Below are positions 43,502 to 51,911 of a stretch of DNA of 64,000 nt, piece after piece. Within the stretch, counting starts at the first letter, position 1, and each line of letters opens with the position of its first letter. The DNA is from Salinirubellus litoreus (GTDB taxonomy: Archaea > Halobacteriota > Halobacteria > Halobacteriales > Haloarculaceae): positions 4,278,001 to 4,342,000 of the forward strand of contig NZ_CP147841.1 in the NCBI RefSeq assembly GCF_037335815.1, written 5' to 3'. The notes below the pieces were generated by a model. The model was given only the letters and a program-made list of their open reading frames with translations, was not told the DNA's origin and did no database searches. The position numbers and the translations under genes are program-made.

Positions 43502-44422
43502 CTATCCTCGGCCGACTCGATCGGTATCACACGTCGAGAGAACACGGTTGATATGTTCCCGAAGCAGTCCCGTCGCGAGCGATCCGGTGACGTGGCCCTT
43601 GTCCAGTACGGACAGCGGCATCCCCTCGTAGGAGGGGCGCTGTCGATCGTACTCGATGATGCGGTCGTACCGGGCAAGCACTGGGGAGCAGTCGTCGGCC
43701 TCGACGGCCGTGAATTCCTCCTCGAAGTCGAGCACGTCACGGAGGTGGTCCGGCCGTCTCCGGGCTGACCCTGCGGTCATCTTCCGATAGACGGACGAGA
43801 CGAACATCTCACCCAGCGCGGCGCCGGCGAAGATCGGGACGTACCGGTCGACGGTGTCGAAGCAGGTCCGGTGGAGGTTGACAGCCCAGCCACCGAGGCT
43901 GATACCCGATGCGAGGACCGGACTGTTGGTTCGCTCGCTAGCCTGTGTCGCGAGCGCGTCGATCAGGCCGACGGAGGCGGCGAGCATCCCGACGAAGTTC
44001 TCGAGGTCACCCATCGCCCGGGCGTATTCCACGTTCGACCCGTCGTGGAACGGTGCCCTGACGGCCACGAGGTTGGCCGGAACCGTCTCGTCGCTCGCGA
44101 CGAACAGCCGCCGAAACGAGTTCGCACTGAACCGCCCGAACTCGAACGGTCGCTCCCCGCTCCCGTGGTGATAGATGAGCGTCGGATACTTCGGCCCACG
44201 CCACTGCCAGGGCAGGTACGCCGCCTCGAACGCCCCGACCGGTGTGTCGACGGTGACGGTCCGCTCTCCAGCACGACCGAGGTCGTCGACGCTGGCCTCC
44301 GAGTCGCTCGCCACCTCGACGAGCGGGCGCGAGTCGGGCGACCGTGCGAAGAACGTCGCATCACGCAGGAGGAGCGCACTCAGCCCGACGGTTCCGACGT
44401 CGAGGAGTTCGTGAACGTTCAT
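43502..44422 (-). CDS. Alpha/beta-hydrolase family protein
   Basis: A 306-residue protein with the hydrolase core. It has an oxyanion segment LIYHHGSGERPFEFG (~82-96), the nucleophile elbow SGISLGGWA with Ser175, and a late His in LDKGHVTGS (~283). Between the nucleophile and the His is a helical cap (~200-250). No signal peptide, so cytoplasmic. Substrate unknown. Transcribed in the same direction as the lipoprotein gene, 38 nt away. Confidence 0.8.
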   Translation of the reverse strand: MNVHELLDVGTVGLSALLLRDATFFARSPDSRPLVEVASDSEASVDDLGRAGERTVTVDTPVGAFEAAYLPWQWRGPKYPTLIYHHGSGERPFEFGRFSANSFRRLFVASDETVPANLVAVRAPFHDGSNVEYARAMGDLENFVGMLAASVGLIDALATQASERTNSPVLASGISLGGWAVNLHRTCFDTVDRYVPIFAGAALGEMFVSSVYRKMTAGSARRRPDHLRDVLDFEEEFTAVEADDCSPVLARYDRIIEYDRQRPSYEGMPLSVLDKGHVTGSLATGLLREHINRVLSTCDTDRVGRG

Positions 44423-44549
44423 ATCGAGTCTCCAGCCTCTCAGTTCAGGTAGTTCCCGCGGCCTACTTCGAGTTCCCCCTCGGTCAGAACCCGGCCCGAC
44501 TGTGGGCCGAGTAACTCCGTCCGTGACCGCTCGCGGTACTCGTTGCCGG
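44423..44549. other. Gap upstream of the hydrolase gene
   Basis: Presumed promoter region of the hydrolase at 44422. No clear TATA box or other structure seen. Together with the weak frame at 44550-44792 it forms a ~400-bp stretch without a firmly supported gene. Confidence 0.3.
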
Positions 44550-44792
44550 TCACCCGCCCGAGAGCCGCTCGTTCCGGCCGCCGAGTTCCGCGGAGAGGTA
44601 GACTGTGGTCTCCTCGGCGGTGTCGTACTCGGCGTACACCTGTCCGTCGTACTCGTAACAGTGCCGTGTCCTCGAGCTCCTCCTGAAGCAGTCGACCACA
44701 GTCCGATCGGCGTTCGGGTCGAGGAGCGGTTCGTCGGCTATCGGGATCGGACGCCGAATCCGTCCTCTCCCGAGGTTAGATCTGACGGGCAT
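44550..44792 (-). CDS. Doubtful 80-residue protein
   Basis: ATG at 44792 gives MPVRSNLGRGRIRRPIPIAD, then DCFRRSSRTRHCYEYDGQVY and AEYDTAEETTVYLSAELGG. The C-terminal half has coding-like composition and two Cys, but the N-terminal half does not. It lies 38 nt downstream of the SRPBCC gene. It may be the tail of a lost gene. No family recognised. Confidence 0.25.
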   Translation of the reverse strand: MPVRSNLGRGRIRRPIPIADEPLLDPNADRTVVDCFRRSSRTRHCYEYDGQVYAEYDTAEETTVYLSAELGGRNERLSGG

Positions 44793-44830
44793 CAGACTGA
44801 CAGTGGTACGGTAGTCGTGGCCGAGACCAG

Positions 44831-45545
44831 TCACGGCGGGCCTTCTTGTTCGTCTCGACAGTAACGTTCGGCGCGAGTCTGTATCCCGAGCATCATCCCC
44901 CGTTCCATGACGAAATGCGGCAGTTCGTACGTGAGATAGCGCAGGAGGTACCCGACGGCGGTTCGGTTCTCGGGTTTCCGCCCGCGGACGATGAAGCGCG
45001 TCGTCCCTTCGTCTAGTGGATCGAGATGAAACGCCCACGTCCCGCCGTCGTGTCCCTGGAGGACGAGCGTCCGGCCGGGGTCGACACGTTCGACAGTCAT
45101 CGAGGTGATCGAGCTCTGCAGCCAGTAGTTCTCACGGACCATCCGGATCGGATCGCCTTCCTCCAGCTCCTGGAACTCCGGGACGATCCGGTCGACGTTG
45201 TGGATGTCCGCACCGACCAGGTTCTCGAGCCAGGTGTAGCTGTAGAAGCCGCCGCGTCCCTGTCCGAGTTGGACCACCCACGACCAGACGTCGTCACTCG
45301 ACGCTTCGACCGTGACCGCTCGAGTGGTCTCGTCACTCGGTTCAGGAACGACGTCGTCACCCGGGAGCTGTCGGTTCACTTCCTCGTCGGTGGCGCCCCA
45401 CGTCCTGTGCCAGGGTCGAAGAAGGACGTGATACACGGCCAGCAACGCGCCCACGGAGAGGACGGCGATCCAGGCACTGCCGGACCGGCCGACCGATGCA
45501 GTCGTCGATCCCGTCGGATCTCCGTTTCTCGACTCTTCGATCATT
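44831..45545 (-). CDS. SRPBCC-domain membrane-anchored protein
   Basis: ATG at 45545 gives 237 residues. One N-terminal helix (~25-45) is followed by an SRPBCC/START-like domain: WGATDEEVNRQLPGDDVVPE, VEASSDDVWSWVVQLGQGRG, GFYSYTWLENLVGADIHNVD and RIVPEFQELEEGDPIRM. SRPBCC domains form a deep hydrophobic ligand pocket, so it may bind a lipid or hydrophobic metabolite near the membrane. It is a clear paralogue of the protein at 48683. It is divergent from the E2-type acyltransferase gene. Confidence 0.85.
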
Positions 45546-45614
45546 CGACCTTCCTCGATCGAGAATTCGACGCGGAGGGTCAAGAGGTATGTCCCCTCCC
45601 GAGGCACGAACGGT

Positions 45615-46406
45615 ATGAGCGACCGTGGTGATCGGATCGAGCCGTTCTCCCCCCGCCGCCGAGGGACGGTCGATTACATGCGAGCGGCGGGCCGGCGAAG
45701 CAACGTCCACGGTCTCGTCGAGTTCGACGTCACCGAGGCGAGACAGCGTATCCGGACCATCGAGGAGGAGACGGGAGAGCAGCTCTCGTTCACCGCATTC
45801 CTCGTGTGCTGTCTCGCACGGGCCATCGATGATCACCCCCATATCAACGCGTATCGCGACTGGCGTGGTCGGGTCCACGTGTTCGACGACGTCGACGTGA
45901 ACGTGCTCGTCGAGACCACGGTCGACGGCGAGCGATTAGGCGTCCCCCACGTCGTCAGAGGGGCTAACGAACGGTCCGTCCAGTCGATCCACGACGAGAT
46001 ACGAACCGCCCAGGAGTCCCCGGATCCGACAGCGCTCTCGGGTCTGGGGAGGATGGCGCTCCGGCTCCCCGGCTCCGTCCGGCGGCTCGTCTGGCGGCTT
46101 CCGCAGTGGTTCCCTCGGCAGTGGAAGGACGTGGCGGGGACCGTCGCCGTCACTTCGGTGGGGATGTTCGGTCGAGGCGGTGGATGGGCGGTCAGTCCGA
46201 CGAACTACACGTTACAGTTGACCATAGGGGGTATCAGCAGGAAGCCGAGACTCGTCGACGGGGAACTCACGACCCGCGAGTTCCTCGATCTCACGGTGAC
46301 GTTCGATCACGACGTCGTCGACGGTGCGCCCGCCGCACGGTTCGTCCGACGGTTGGGAGAACTCGTAGAGGACGCCCACGGGATACCGACACTGGACGAA
46401 CAGTAA
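45615..46406 (+). CDS. Stand-alone E2 (2-oxoacid dehydrogenase acyltransferase) catalytic domain protein
   Basis: A 263-residue protein that is only the catalytic domain, without lipoyl or peripheral-subunit-binding domains. It reads VHGLVEFDVTEARQRIRTIE, FTAFLVCCLARAIDDHPHIN, GTVAVTSVGMFGRGGGWAVS and the active-site motif FDHDVVDGAPAARFVRRLGE (HxxxDG). There is an insertion with several Arg/Trp residues around 135-165. The family is related to E2 cores and chloramphenicol acetyltransferase. The absence of lipoyl domain and of E1/E3 genes suggests another acyl transfer reaction. Divergent from the SRPBCC gene. Confidence 0.8.
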   Translation: MSDRGDRIEPFSPRRRGTVDYMRAAGRRSNVHGLVEFDVTEARQRIRTIEEETGEQLSFTAFLVCCLARAIDDHPHINAYRDWRGRVHVFDDVDVNVLVETTVDGERLGVPHVVRGANERSVQSIHDEIRTAQESPDPTALSGLGRMALRLPGSVRRLVWRLPQWFPRQWKDVAGTVAVTSVGMFGRGGGWAVSPTNYTLQLTIGGISRKPRLVDGELTTREFLDLTVTFDHDVVDGAPAARFVRRLGELVEDAHGIPTLDEQ

Positions 46407-46490
46407 CTGGACATCACCGACGGGAGCTCTCGCCGACGGTCCGAACATCCCACCTCCATCGCCTCTCTATGGATTTCGCTCGCCCTGGAT

Positions 46491-47378
46491 TCACGCGTCT
46501 CGTGCGGTCGACGAGCTACGCCTCTCTTGGCTCTCACGCTGTGCCAGCAACCCCGCCCCGACGACGCCGATGACCACGAGCGCGAGTACCCACATGAGTA
46601 CGGCGTGGGAGACGTTCATCGGTGCGAGCGCCACCCAGTCCGGGACGCCTTCGACGATCGCTCGATCCAGATCGAGGGGGACCAGTCCTCCGACGGCGTT
46701 CTCCGTCCCGTGCATGAGCATCGCCAGGAGGATGCTCCCACCGGAGCCGTTGTACACCCACGCGAGCAGTATCGAGAACGCCATGATCCCGACGAAGTAG
46801 GCAATCTGGGCGCTCAGCGGCCACTGGGAGTGGATCGCCGTCGGATCGAAAAAGAGCGGCAGATGCCAGCCACCCCAGAGCACCCCGATGATCACGGCGG
46901 CCCAGAGTCCACCGTACTGCTCCTGGAGTTCGGGCTGGGCGAAGCCGCGCCAGCCCAGTTCCTCCTGGCCGCCGCCGATCGTGGTGCCGAGGAGGATCCC
47001 GATGCCGAGGGTGATCGGGTCGAAGGCGAACGACGCGAAGTCGACCGGACCACCGACCATCTGGAGAACGGCACCGGAGCCCAGCGCGACGATCACTGGG
47101 ATCCCGACGGCCGCGGCGTACCACTTCGGACGCACGCGCCAGCGGAGGACTCGTCCAAGCCAGTCTCGAAGGCTGTCCCCGCTGACGGAGAGGACCACCC
47201 CCGCGGCGATCGCCGGGCCGAGGGCACTGAGAAAGCCGCTGATGATCCACCGCGTCCAGGAGGGCTCCATGCCCAGCAACAGAACCGAGGCGTCCAGGCT
47301 CCAGGAGATGGCGTACGCGAGGAGGAAGAACGACGCTATTCGGTGGTTTCGTATCCAGTCCCCTGTTCGTGTGGCCAT
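46491..47378 (-). CDS. CPBP-family intramembrane glutamic protease
   Basis: ATG at 47378 gives 295 residues and about eight membrane helices. Motifs: GGGQEELGWRGFAQPELQ (EE 139-140, Arg144), VLWGGWHLPLFF (His172) and HGTEN (223-227). It is the closest match in style to the proteins at 30143 and 52977 (GGGQEELGWRGF with WHLPLF). Single gene, convergent with the E2 gene. The frame is open upstream of the ATG without support. Confidence 0.9.
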   Translation of the reverse strand: MATRTGDWIRNHRIASFFLLAYAISWSLDASVLLLGMEPSWTRWIISGFLSALGPAIAAGVVLSVSGDSLRDWLGRVLRWRVRPKWYAAAVGIPVIVALGSGAVLQMVGGPVDFASFAFDPITLGIGILLGTTIGGGQEELGWRGFAQPELQEQYGGLWAAVIIGVLWGGWHLPLFFDPTAIHSQWPLSAQIAYFVGIMAFSILLAWVYNGSGGSILLAMLMHGTENAVGGLVPLDLDRAIVEGVPDWVALAPMNVSHAVLMWVLALVVIGVVGAGLLAQRESQERRSSSTARDA

Positions 47379-47478
47379 GTCTGTAATCCGGCATCCACGG
47401 GCTAATGCTCTGAGGCATCTTCCCGTCCGCCGAGAATCGCTGTAGACGATAATGCGACCGCGATGAGATGAATCGTGT

Positions 47479-47910
47479 ATGAACACGGATCGCCCACCGA
47501 TCACGGCCGCACTCGGCCGAGTCGTCTACGGTGCCATGTACCTGATCGGAGGGGTGATCAACCTGTTCCTCTGGTGGAGAGATCCCGGCGTCTACGTCGA
47601 GATCACGCCCTACATTCTCTTCGACTGGTACCGGGTACTCTGGACGGGGTACGTGCTTCCGAATCTCGAGATGCTTCTCCCCATACTCGCGGCCTTAGAA
47701 ATCCTCCTCGCTGGTCTCGTCCTGAGTCAGAGGCGCAGAGCCCGCCTCGGACATGGCATCGGGGCCGCGTTTCAGGTCGCTCTCGCCCCGCTCGGATTCT
47801 GGTGGCCGGCGAACGCCGTTCTCGCCGTCGGACACGTGCTTCTGTCGCGTTATCAGTTCCCGGTCGCATTGATCTCTGACCTTCGTCGCCGGCTTCGGGG
47901 GAGCGCATGA
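47479..47910 (+). CDS. DoxX-like four-helix membrane protein
   Basis: A 143-residue protein with four membrane helices (VVYGAMYLIGGVINLFLWWR, MLLPILAALEILLAGLVLSQ, ALAPLGFWWPANAVLAVGHV and a shorter one), matching the size and layout of DoxX-like proteins. It is divergent from the CPBP gene. Its TGA overlaps an ATG (47907) that starts a frameshifted remnant, so it once headed a coupled operon. Role unknown. Confidence 0.65.
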   Translation: MNTDRPPITAALGRVVYGAMYLIGGVINLFLWWRDPGVYVEITPYILFDWYRVLWTGYVLPNLEMLLPILAALEILLAGLVLSQRRRARLGHGIGAAFQVALAPLGFWWPANAVLAVGHVLLSRYQFPVALISDLRRRLRGSA

Positions 47911-48201
47911 CCGAACCCGAATCCGGGGAGACCATCACGAACCCGGGCTCCGCCGCTACTCGTCGTCCTCTACGCTTACCCAGTCTATTGGTACCTCATC
48001 GCCAGGCGACTGCCGGTCGAGCGCACAGCCGTGGCGACGGCCGTCAGCGCCGGGCTGTTCCTGATCGGCAGTGAGGCGCTCGGGCGCGTTCCGGTGACCG
48101 GTGTCCTCATCCAGTTCCTTCTCGTAGCCGTCGGGAGCGGGACAGCCCCGATCACGTACTTCGGGCTTCAGGAGTTCGAGCCGGCCCGGATGCCGAAGTG
48201 A
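47907..48201 (+). pseudogene. Frameshifted remnant related to the C-terminus of the bactofilin-like membrane protein
   Basis: ATG 47907 reads MTEPESGETITNPGS. A shift near 47953 then gives LLVVLYAYPVYWYLIARRLP, VERTAVATAVSAGLFLIGSE and YFGLQEFEPARMPK-stop at 48201. This matches the last ~80 residues of the protein at 39561 (LVILYGQAVFGYLIGTRLPI, and YFGLQRFEPVTIPG). No beta-repeat part is present, so it is a truncated duplicate. Confidence 0.6.
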
Positions 48202-48290
48202 GAACGGGAGACATCCCCGAGCGGACCACTGAGTGCGAGACCTCGAATGGGCCTACAGGTGTGGGACGGGCGTGGTCGCCCACGACCGAC

Positions 48291-48686
48291 TCACCGGAGG
48301 ACGAGGATGGCCACGACGGCGACGTTGATAGCCACGCCGACGACGCCCTTCTCGACCAGCAGGTCGAACTGGCCGTCCCACATCGCGACGAGGACGACCG
48401 TCGAGAGGACGGCGGCGCCGACCAGCACGGGCGTCGCCCAGTCCCGGTCGAGTGCGTATCCCACACCACCCGCGAGGAACCCCACCGCCACGAGCACGTA
48501 GAGGACACTCGCCAGCGAGAGGACCGTTCCCTCGGTCAGCAGGTCCGAGAGGAGCCAGGACCGCCCGTTCCAGCCCATGGCATCCTCCATCTCGACCCAC
48601 CCCTGGCTCAGGACGACGTACCAGAGGTGGACGAGCCCGTGTAGCACGAGGAAGACCCCGACCGCGAGCCCGAGCACCGCGGTCAT
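48291..48686 (-). CDS. Four-helix membrane protein, unknown function
   Basis: ATG at 48686 gives 131 residues: MTAVLGLAVGVFLVLHGLVH, then helices around LSLASVLYVLVAVGFLAGGV and WATPVLVGAAVLSTVVLVAM, and a last helix NVAVVAILVLR. The start overlaps the stop of the SRPBCC gene (ATGA), so the two are translationally coupled and probably act together. Confidence 0.7.
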   Translation of the reverse strand: MTAVLGLAVGVFLVLHGLVHLWYVVLSQGWVEMEDAMGWNGRSWLLSDLLTEGTVLSLASVLYVLVAVGFLAGGVGYALDRDWATPVLVGAAVLSTVVLVAMWDGQFDLLVEKGVVGVAINVAVVAILVLR

Positions 48687-49423
48687 TTCTCCTGCCTCGG
48701 ACTGCTCACCTCCCCGACCCGTCCCGTCCGGGCGAGTTGCTCGGCCCGTCTCCGTATCCCCCGGAGCATCCCGTAGGTCATCAGCGACGAGACGGGATCG
48801 AGGGCCACAAGCGAGGCAACGTGGACGACCGGATTCTCGGGCAGGCGGATCCGCGAGCGAACGAGCAGCCGCGTCGTCGCCTCGTCGATCGGTTCGAGCA
48901 CGAACGCCCAGACCCACCAGGGCGGATCGTCGGGCGTCCGCAGGACGAGCGACGCCTCGGGGTCGAACGCGGCGACTTCGAGCGTCGCGTCGGGGAACCG
49001 GTCGGCACGGCCGAGCCGGACCGTATCGCCGACATCGAGGTCCTGCCACTCCGGGACGATCCGATCCGCGTTGTGGATGTCGAGCCCCACGAGGTTCTCC
49101 GCGGGCTCGTAGCTGTAGAACCCGCCCTGCTCCTGGCCGAGCTGGCGCAGCCACGGCCAGATGGCGTCGGGCGGTGCGTCGACGGTGATCGCCATCGTCG
49201 ACTCGCCGCCCGCGTCCGGGAGCAGGGCGTCACCCGGAAGCGACCGGGCGACCTCGGCTGGCGTCGCGCCCCAGTTCAGCATTCGCGGCCGGACCAGCGT
49301 CCAGTAGACCAGCCCGAGGAGTGTGACGCCCGCCGTCCACTCGATCCGGCGTCGCCACGTTCCAGCGGACGTCGATCCCGCGCTGTCCGACGGTAGCTGT
49401 CCCGATTCCCGAGTTCTCGTCAT
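48683..49423 (-). CDS. SRPBCC-domain membrane-anchored protein
   Basis: A 246-residue paralogue of the protein at 44831. One helix (~28-46) precedes NWGATPAEVARSLPGDALLP, VDAPPDAIWPWLRQLGQEQG, GFYSYEPAENLVGLDIHNAD and RIVPEWQDLDVGD. A hydrophobic ligand pocket is expected. It is the first gene of a two-gene operon with the four-helix protein. The N-terminal ~20 residues are hydrophilic and cytoplasmic. Confidence 0.85.
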   Translation of the reverse strand: MTRTRESGQLPSDSAGSTSAGTWRRRIEWTAGVTLLGLVYWTLVRPRMLNWGATPAEVARSLPGDALLPDAGGESTMAITVDAPPDAIWPWLRQLGQEQGGFYSYEPAENLVGLDIHNADRIVPEWQDLDVGDTVRLGRADRFPDATLEVAAFDPEASLVLRTPDDPPWWVWAFVLEPIDEATTRLLVRSRIRLPENPVVHVASLVALDPVSSLMTYGMLRGIRRRAEQLARTGRVGEVSSPRQEK

Positions 49424-49700
49424 GCTGATCTACCTCAGTTGAGGATACGCGGTAGAATCGATATATGATACTCAGCTGATTTCCGCGGGCCGAGAATCGT
49501 TCGCTCGAGACACAGTTCGTCCGGTCGTCTTCCAGTGGTTGACGGCATCGTACGGCAGGAATCGTCGACATCGAATCGAGACGAAAGGCTCTGTCTTCAC
49601 CCACCGAGTGTGGCTCGAGAACGAACGAGGTCGTCGAGCGAGAGTCGGTGTGTAGCTATATGTTGACGGGGGAACTGATTGCTGTTCACGGAGACCGAGG

Positions 49701-49913
49701 ATGCCGCCAGATCTGATCACCGGACGTGACGTCGAACTGATCGGGATCGGGATACTCTCCCTGTTCGCCGGTGGCACCTGGGCCGTGCGACCGGACGGTT
49801 CGATCGATCCGGTTCCGCTGGGTACGTTCCTGCTACTGACGCTGGTGAGCTTCTTTCTGGCCTGGGTGGACGTACGCTCGCGAGGGGAGCTCTCCATCCC
49901 GCGGGATGAATGA
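49701..49913 (+). CDS. Small two-helix membrane protein
   Basis: A 70-residue protein: MPPDLITGRDVELIGIGILS, LFAGGTWAVRP, then LGTFLLLTLVSFFLAWVDV and a charged tail SRGELSIPRDE. Two helices with a short loop and the positive tail on one side. Isolated gene divergent from the SRPBCC operon. Function unknown. Confidence 0.55.
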   Translation: MPPDLITGRDVELIGIGILSLFAGGTWAVRPDGSIDPVPLGTFLLLTLVSFFLAWVDVRSRGELSIPRDE

Positions 49914-50132
49914 GTCACCGGAAGAGACGCTCGACGCGCACCCGGTTACGTGGCGTTCTGGACGGTCGAAGCGCCTCCAGCTCGTCCCCGCGGTGATTCT
50001 CATCGACCGCTCCGTCGCCAGCGTCCCGTGTGCTGGACCGACTGGTACTCGGTGGCATCAGGGGATTCACCGATCCCCCAGCGGGGGGATCCGGACGGTC
50101 TCGGGGGCACCGAGTCAGGAGCACGAGCGCGC

Positions 50133-50954
50133 TCACGCTGTTCGGTCGAGGTACGTGACCCTCGAGGCGGTTCGGGACAGGCTCTCGGGACCGGTCACGA
50201 GGACGACGACCGCGACGACGACCCAGAGGAGTCCGATCCCGATCCAGAGCGGTCGCGTCGAGTCCGTCGGGCCGCTCGGGAGGACCGGGAGGACGAAGAA
50301 CGTGAAGTTGTTCGCGGTGTGGAACAGGTGGGGGAGGACGAGACTCCCGCCGGTGCTGTTGAACAGCCACGTGTAGAGCACGGTGAACCCGACGACCTGG
50401 AGGGCGAACAGTTCGAGCGGGATGAACCGGTGGAAATCGTCTTGCATGTAGAACAGCGGGAGGTGCCAGAGGAACCAGACGATGCCGAGGAGGAGACTCG
50501 CAGTGAGGGCGGAGTACGACCGCTGGAGTCGCGGGAGGGCGAACCCGCGCCAGCCGAGTTCCTCGCCAGCGACGCTCGTCAGGAGGACGTAGACGAACCC
50601 GATGACGATGATCGGCGGGTCCGGGAGCGACAGCGGCGGGAGCGACCCGCCGGTCGCGCGGTGGACCCCGACGGCGACGAGCAGCAGCGCCGGGCTGAAC
50701 CCCAGGCTGAGGAGGTACCAGCGCGGTCCGACTCGCCAGTGGCGGAGCCGACGCCCGAGTCGGACGAGCCCTTCACGCCCCTGAAGAGAGCCTGTGAGCA
50801 CGAGCGCGGCGATCGTCGGCCCGAACACCGCGACCCGCTCGGCGACGGCGCTCTCCACGTATCCGCTAGCGATCGGCCACCAGAGGCCCCAGGAGACCGC
50901 CATCGTGAGGCCGAAGAACGCGAGCACGGGTCGGTTGCGGATTGCGTCCATCAC
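50133..50954 (-). CDS. CPBP-family intramembrane glutamic protease (second gene of a CPBP pair)
   Basis: A 273-residue protein of about eight helices. Motifs: VAGEELGWRGFALPRLQ (EE 131-132, Arg136), FLWHLPLFY (His164) and HTANN (212-216). It starts 3 nt after the stop of another CPBP gene (50958-51854), so they form an operon. The C-terminal helix pair is typical. Substrates unknown. Two different CPBP subtypes in one transcript could form a heteromer or act sequentially. Confidence 0.9.
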   Translation of the reverse strand: MMDAIRNRPVLAFFGLTMAVSWGLWWPIASGYVESAVAERVAVFGPTIAALVLTGSLQGREGLVRLGRRLRHWRVGPRWYLLSLGFSPALLLVAVGVHRATGGSLPPLSLPDPPIIVIGFVYVLLTSVAGEELGWRGFALPRLQRSYSALTASLLLGIVWFLWHLPLFYMQDDFHRFIPLELFALQVVGFTVLYTWLFNSTGGSLVLPHLFHTANNFTFFVLPVLPSGPTDSTRPLWIGIGLLWVVVAVVVLVTGPESLSRTASRVTYLDRTA

Positions 50955-50957
50955 TTG

Positions 50958-51854
50958 CTAGCCCCAGACGGTACTCACGACGACCGCGAGCTTGTTCGAA
51001 CAGTAGTGCGCGATAATCGGTGCGGCGAGGGTCCGGGACTTCATGTACAGCAACCCGTACAAGAGTCCGCTCGCGGTCTGTTCGGCGAGCCGGAGGACGG
51101 CGACGAGCGGATCGCCACCGCTCCCCAGCCAGAACGGTCCGAAGAAGTCGTTCGGGACGTGGCTCAGCCCGAACAGCACACCGGCGGCGACCCACGCGCG
51201 CTCCTGGGGGAGGACCCGTTCGAGCTTCGACTGGATCACTCCTCGGTAGAGAAACTCCTCCTCGAAGACCGGTGCGTACAGGGCCAGGAGGAGCGGGAAG
51301 GTGGACTGCGGTTCGGGGAATCCGAACGCGAGGGGCGCCATCCCGAGGGCGACGCCCATGCCGACGAGGAGGAGCGCGGGCCGCCACTCGGCGGGCAGCC
51401 GGAATCCGAGATCCCGGATCGATCGGCCCCGGACGCCGAGTTCGAGCGCGGCCGGAACGATCACCGCAGCCACCGCCCCGAGTACGAAGACGAGCGTGAG
51501 CCCACGTTCGCCGAGTGGGACGACGACCGGGTTGAACGCCACGACGTCCCGATAGACGAGGATCCCGTAGGCGATACCCCCGATTGAGAGAAGGAACAGC
51601 GCTGCGATCTCGAGCATTTCGCGGCGTTCGTCGGATGCCGGTGAGAGTCGTGGCGGGTACGGACCGCCCCATCGGCGTCCGATGTCCACGAACGCCAGGA
51701 CGACCACCGTCGCGCCCAGGAGCTGTATGCTACCGACCATGCGCACGTCGTCCGCGTGTCCACGGACGCTGTAGCGGTCGCCAGCACCATCGGGTGGAGG
51801 GCTGTCGGAGTCCGGATCCCGCTCTCTGACGGACCATACTGTCGGTAAACTCAT
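50958..51854 (-). CDS. CPBP-family intramembrane glutamic protease, EEEFLYRG subtype
   Basis: A 298-residue protein with a hydrophilic N-terminal ~40 residues and about seven helices. Motifs: VFEEEFLYRGVIQSKLE (198-205), FGLSHVPND (His232) and HYCSN (283-287). It lacks the GWRG pattern of most CPBP proteins here and resembles bacterial Abi-type members. An alternative start at a Met near residue 39 would remove the hydrophilic part. It is the first gene of the CPBP pair. Confidence 0.85.
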   Translation of the reverse strand: MSLPTVWSVRERDPDSDSPPPDGAGDRYSVRGHADDVRMVGSIQLLGATVVVLAFVDIGRRWGGPYPPRLSPASDERREMLEIAALFLLSIGGIAYGILVYRDVVAFNPVVVPLGERGLTLVFVLGAVAAVIVPAALELGVRGRSIRDLGFRLPAEWRPALLLVGMGVALGMAPLAFGFPEPQSTFPLLLALYAPVFEEEFLYRGVIQSKLERVLPQERAWVAAGVLFGLSHVPNDFFGPFWLGSGGDPLVAVLRLAEQTASGLLYGLLYMKSRTLAAPIIAHYCSNKLAVVVSTVWG

Positions 51855-51911
51855 AGGACTGATGGTTGTATCGGTCCTCCGGGTCGGGAGCCGTCCCCTC
51901 GACCACCCGGT

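Noticed and set aside
49950..51587. Plus-strand open frame of 545 codons opposite the CPBP pair
   Set aside because: Antisense to two genes with complete motifs; composition is Arg/Glu/Asp/Pro-rich, as expected for the complement of G+C-rich membrane genes, and no domain is visible.
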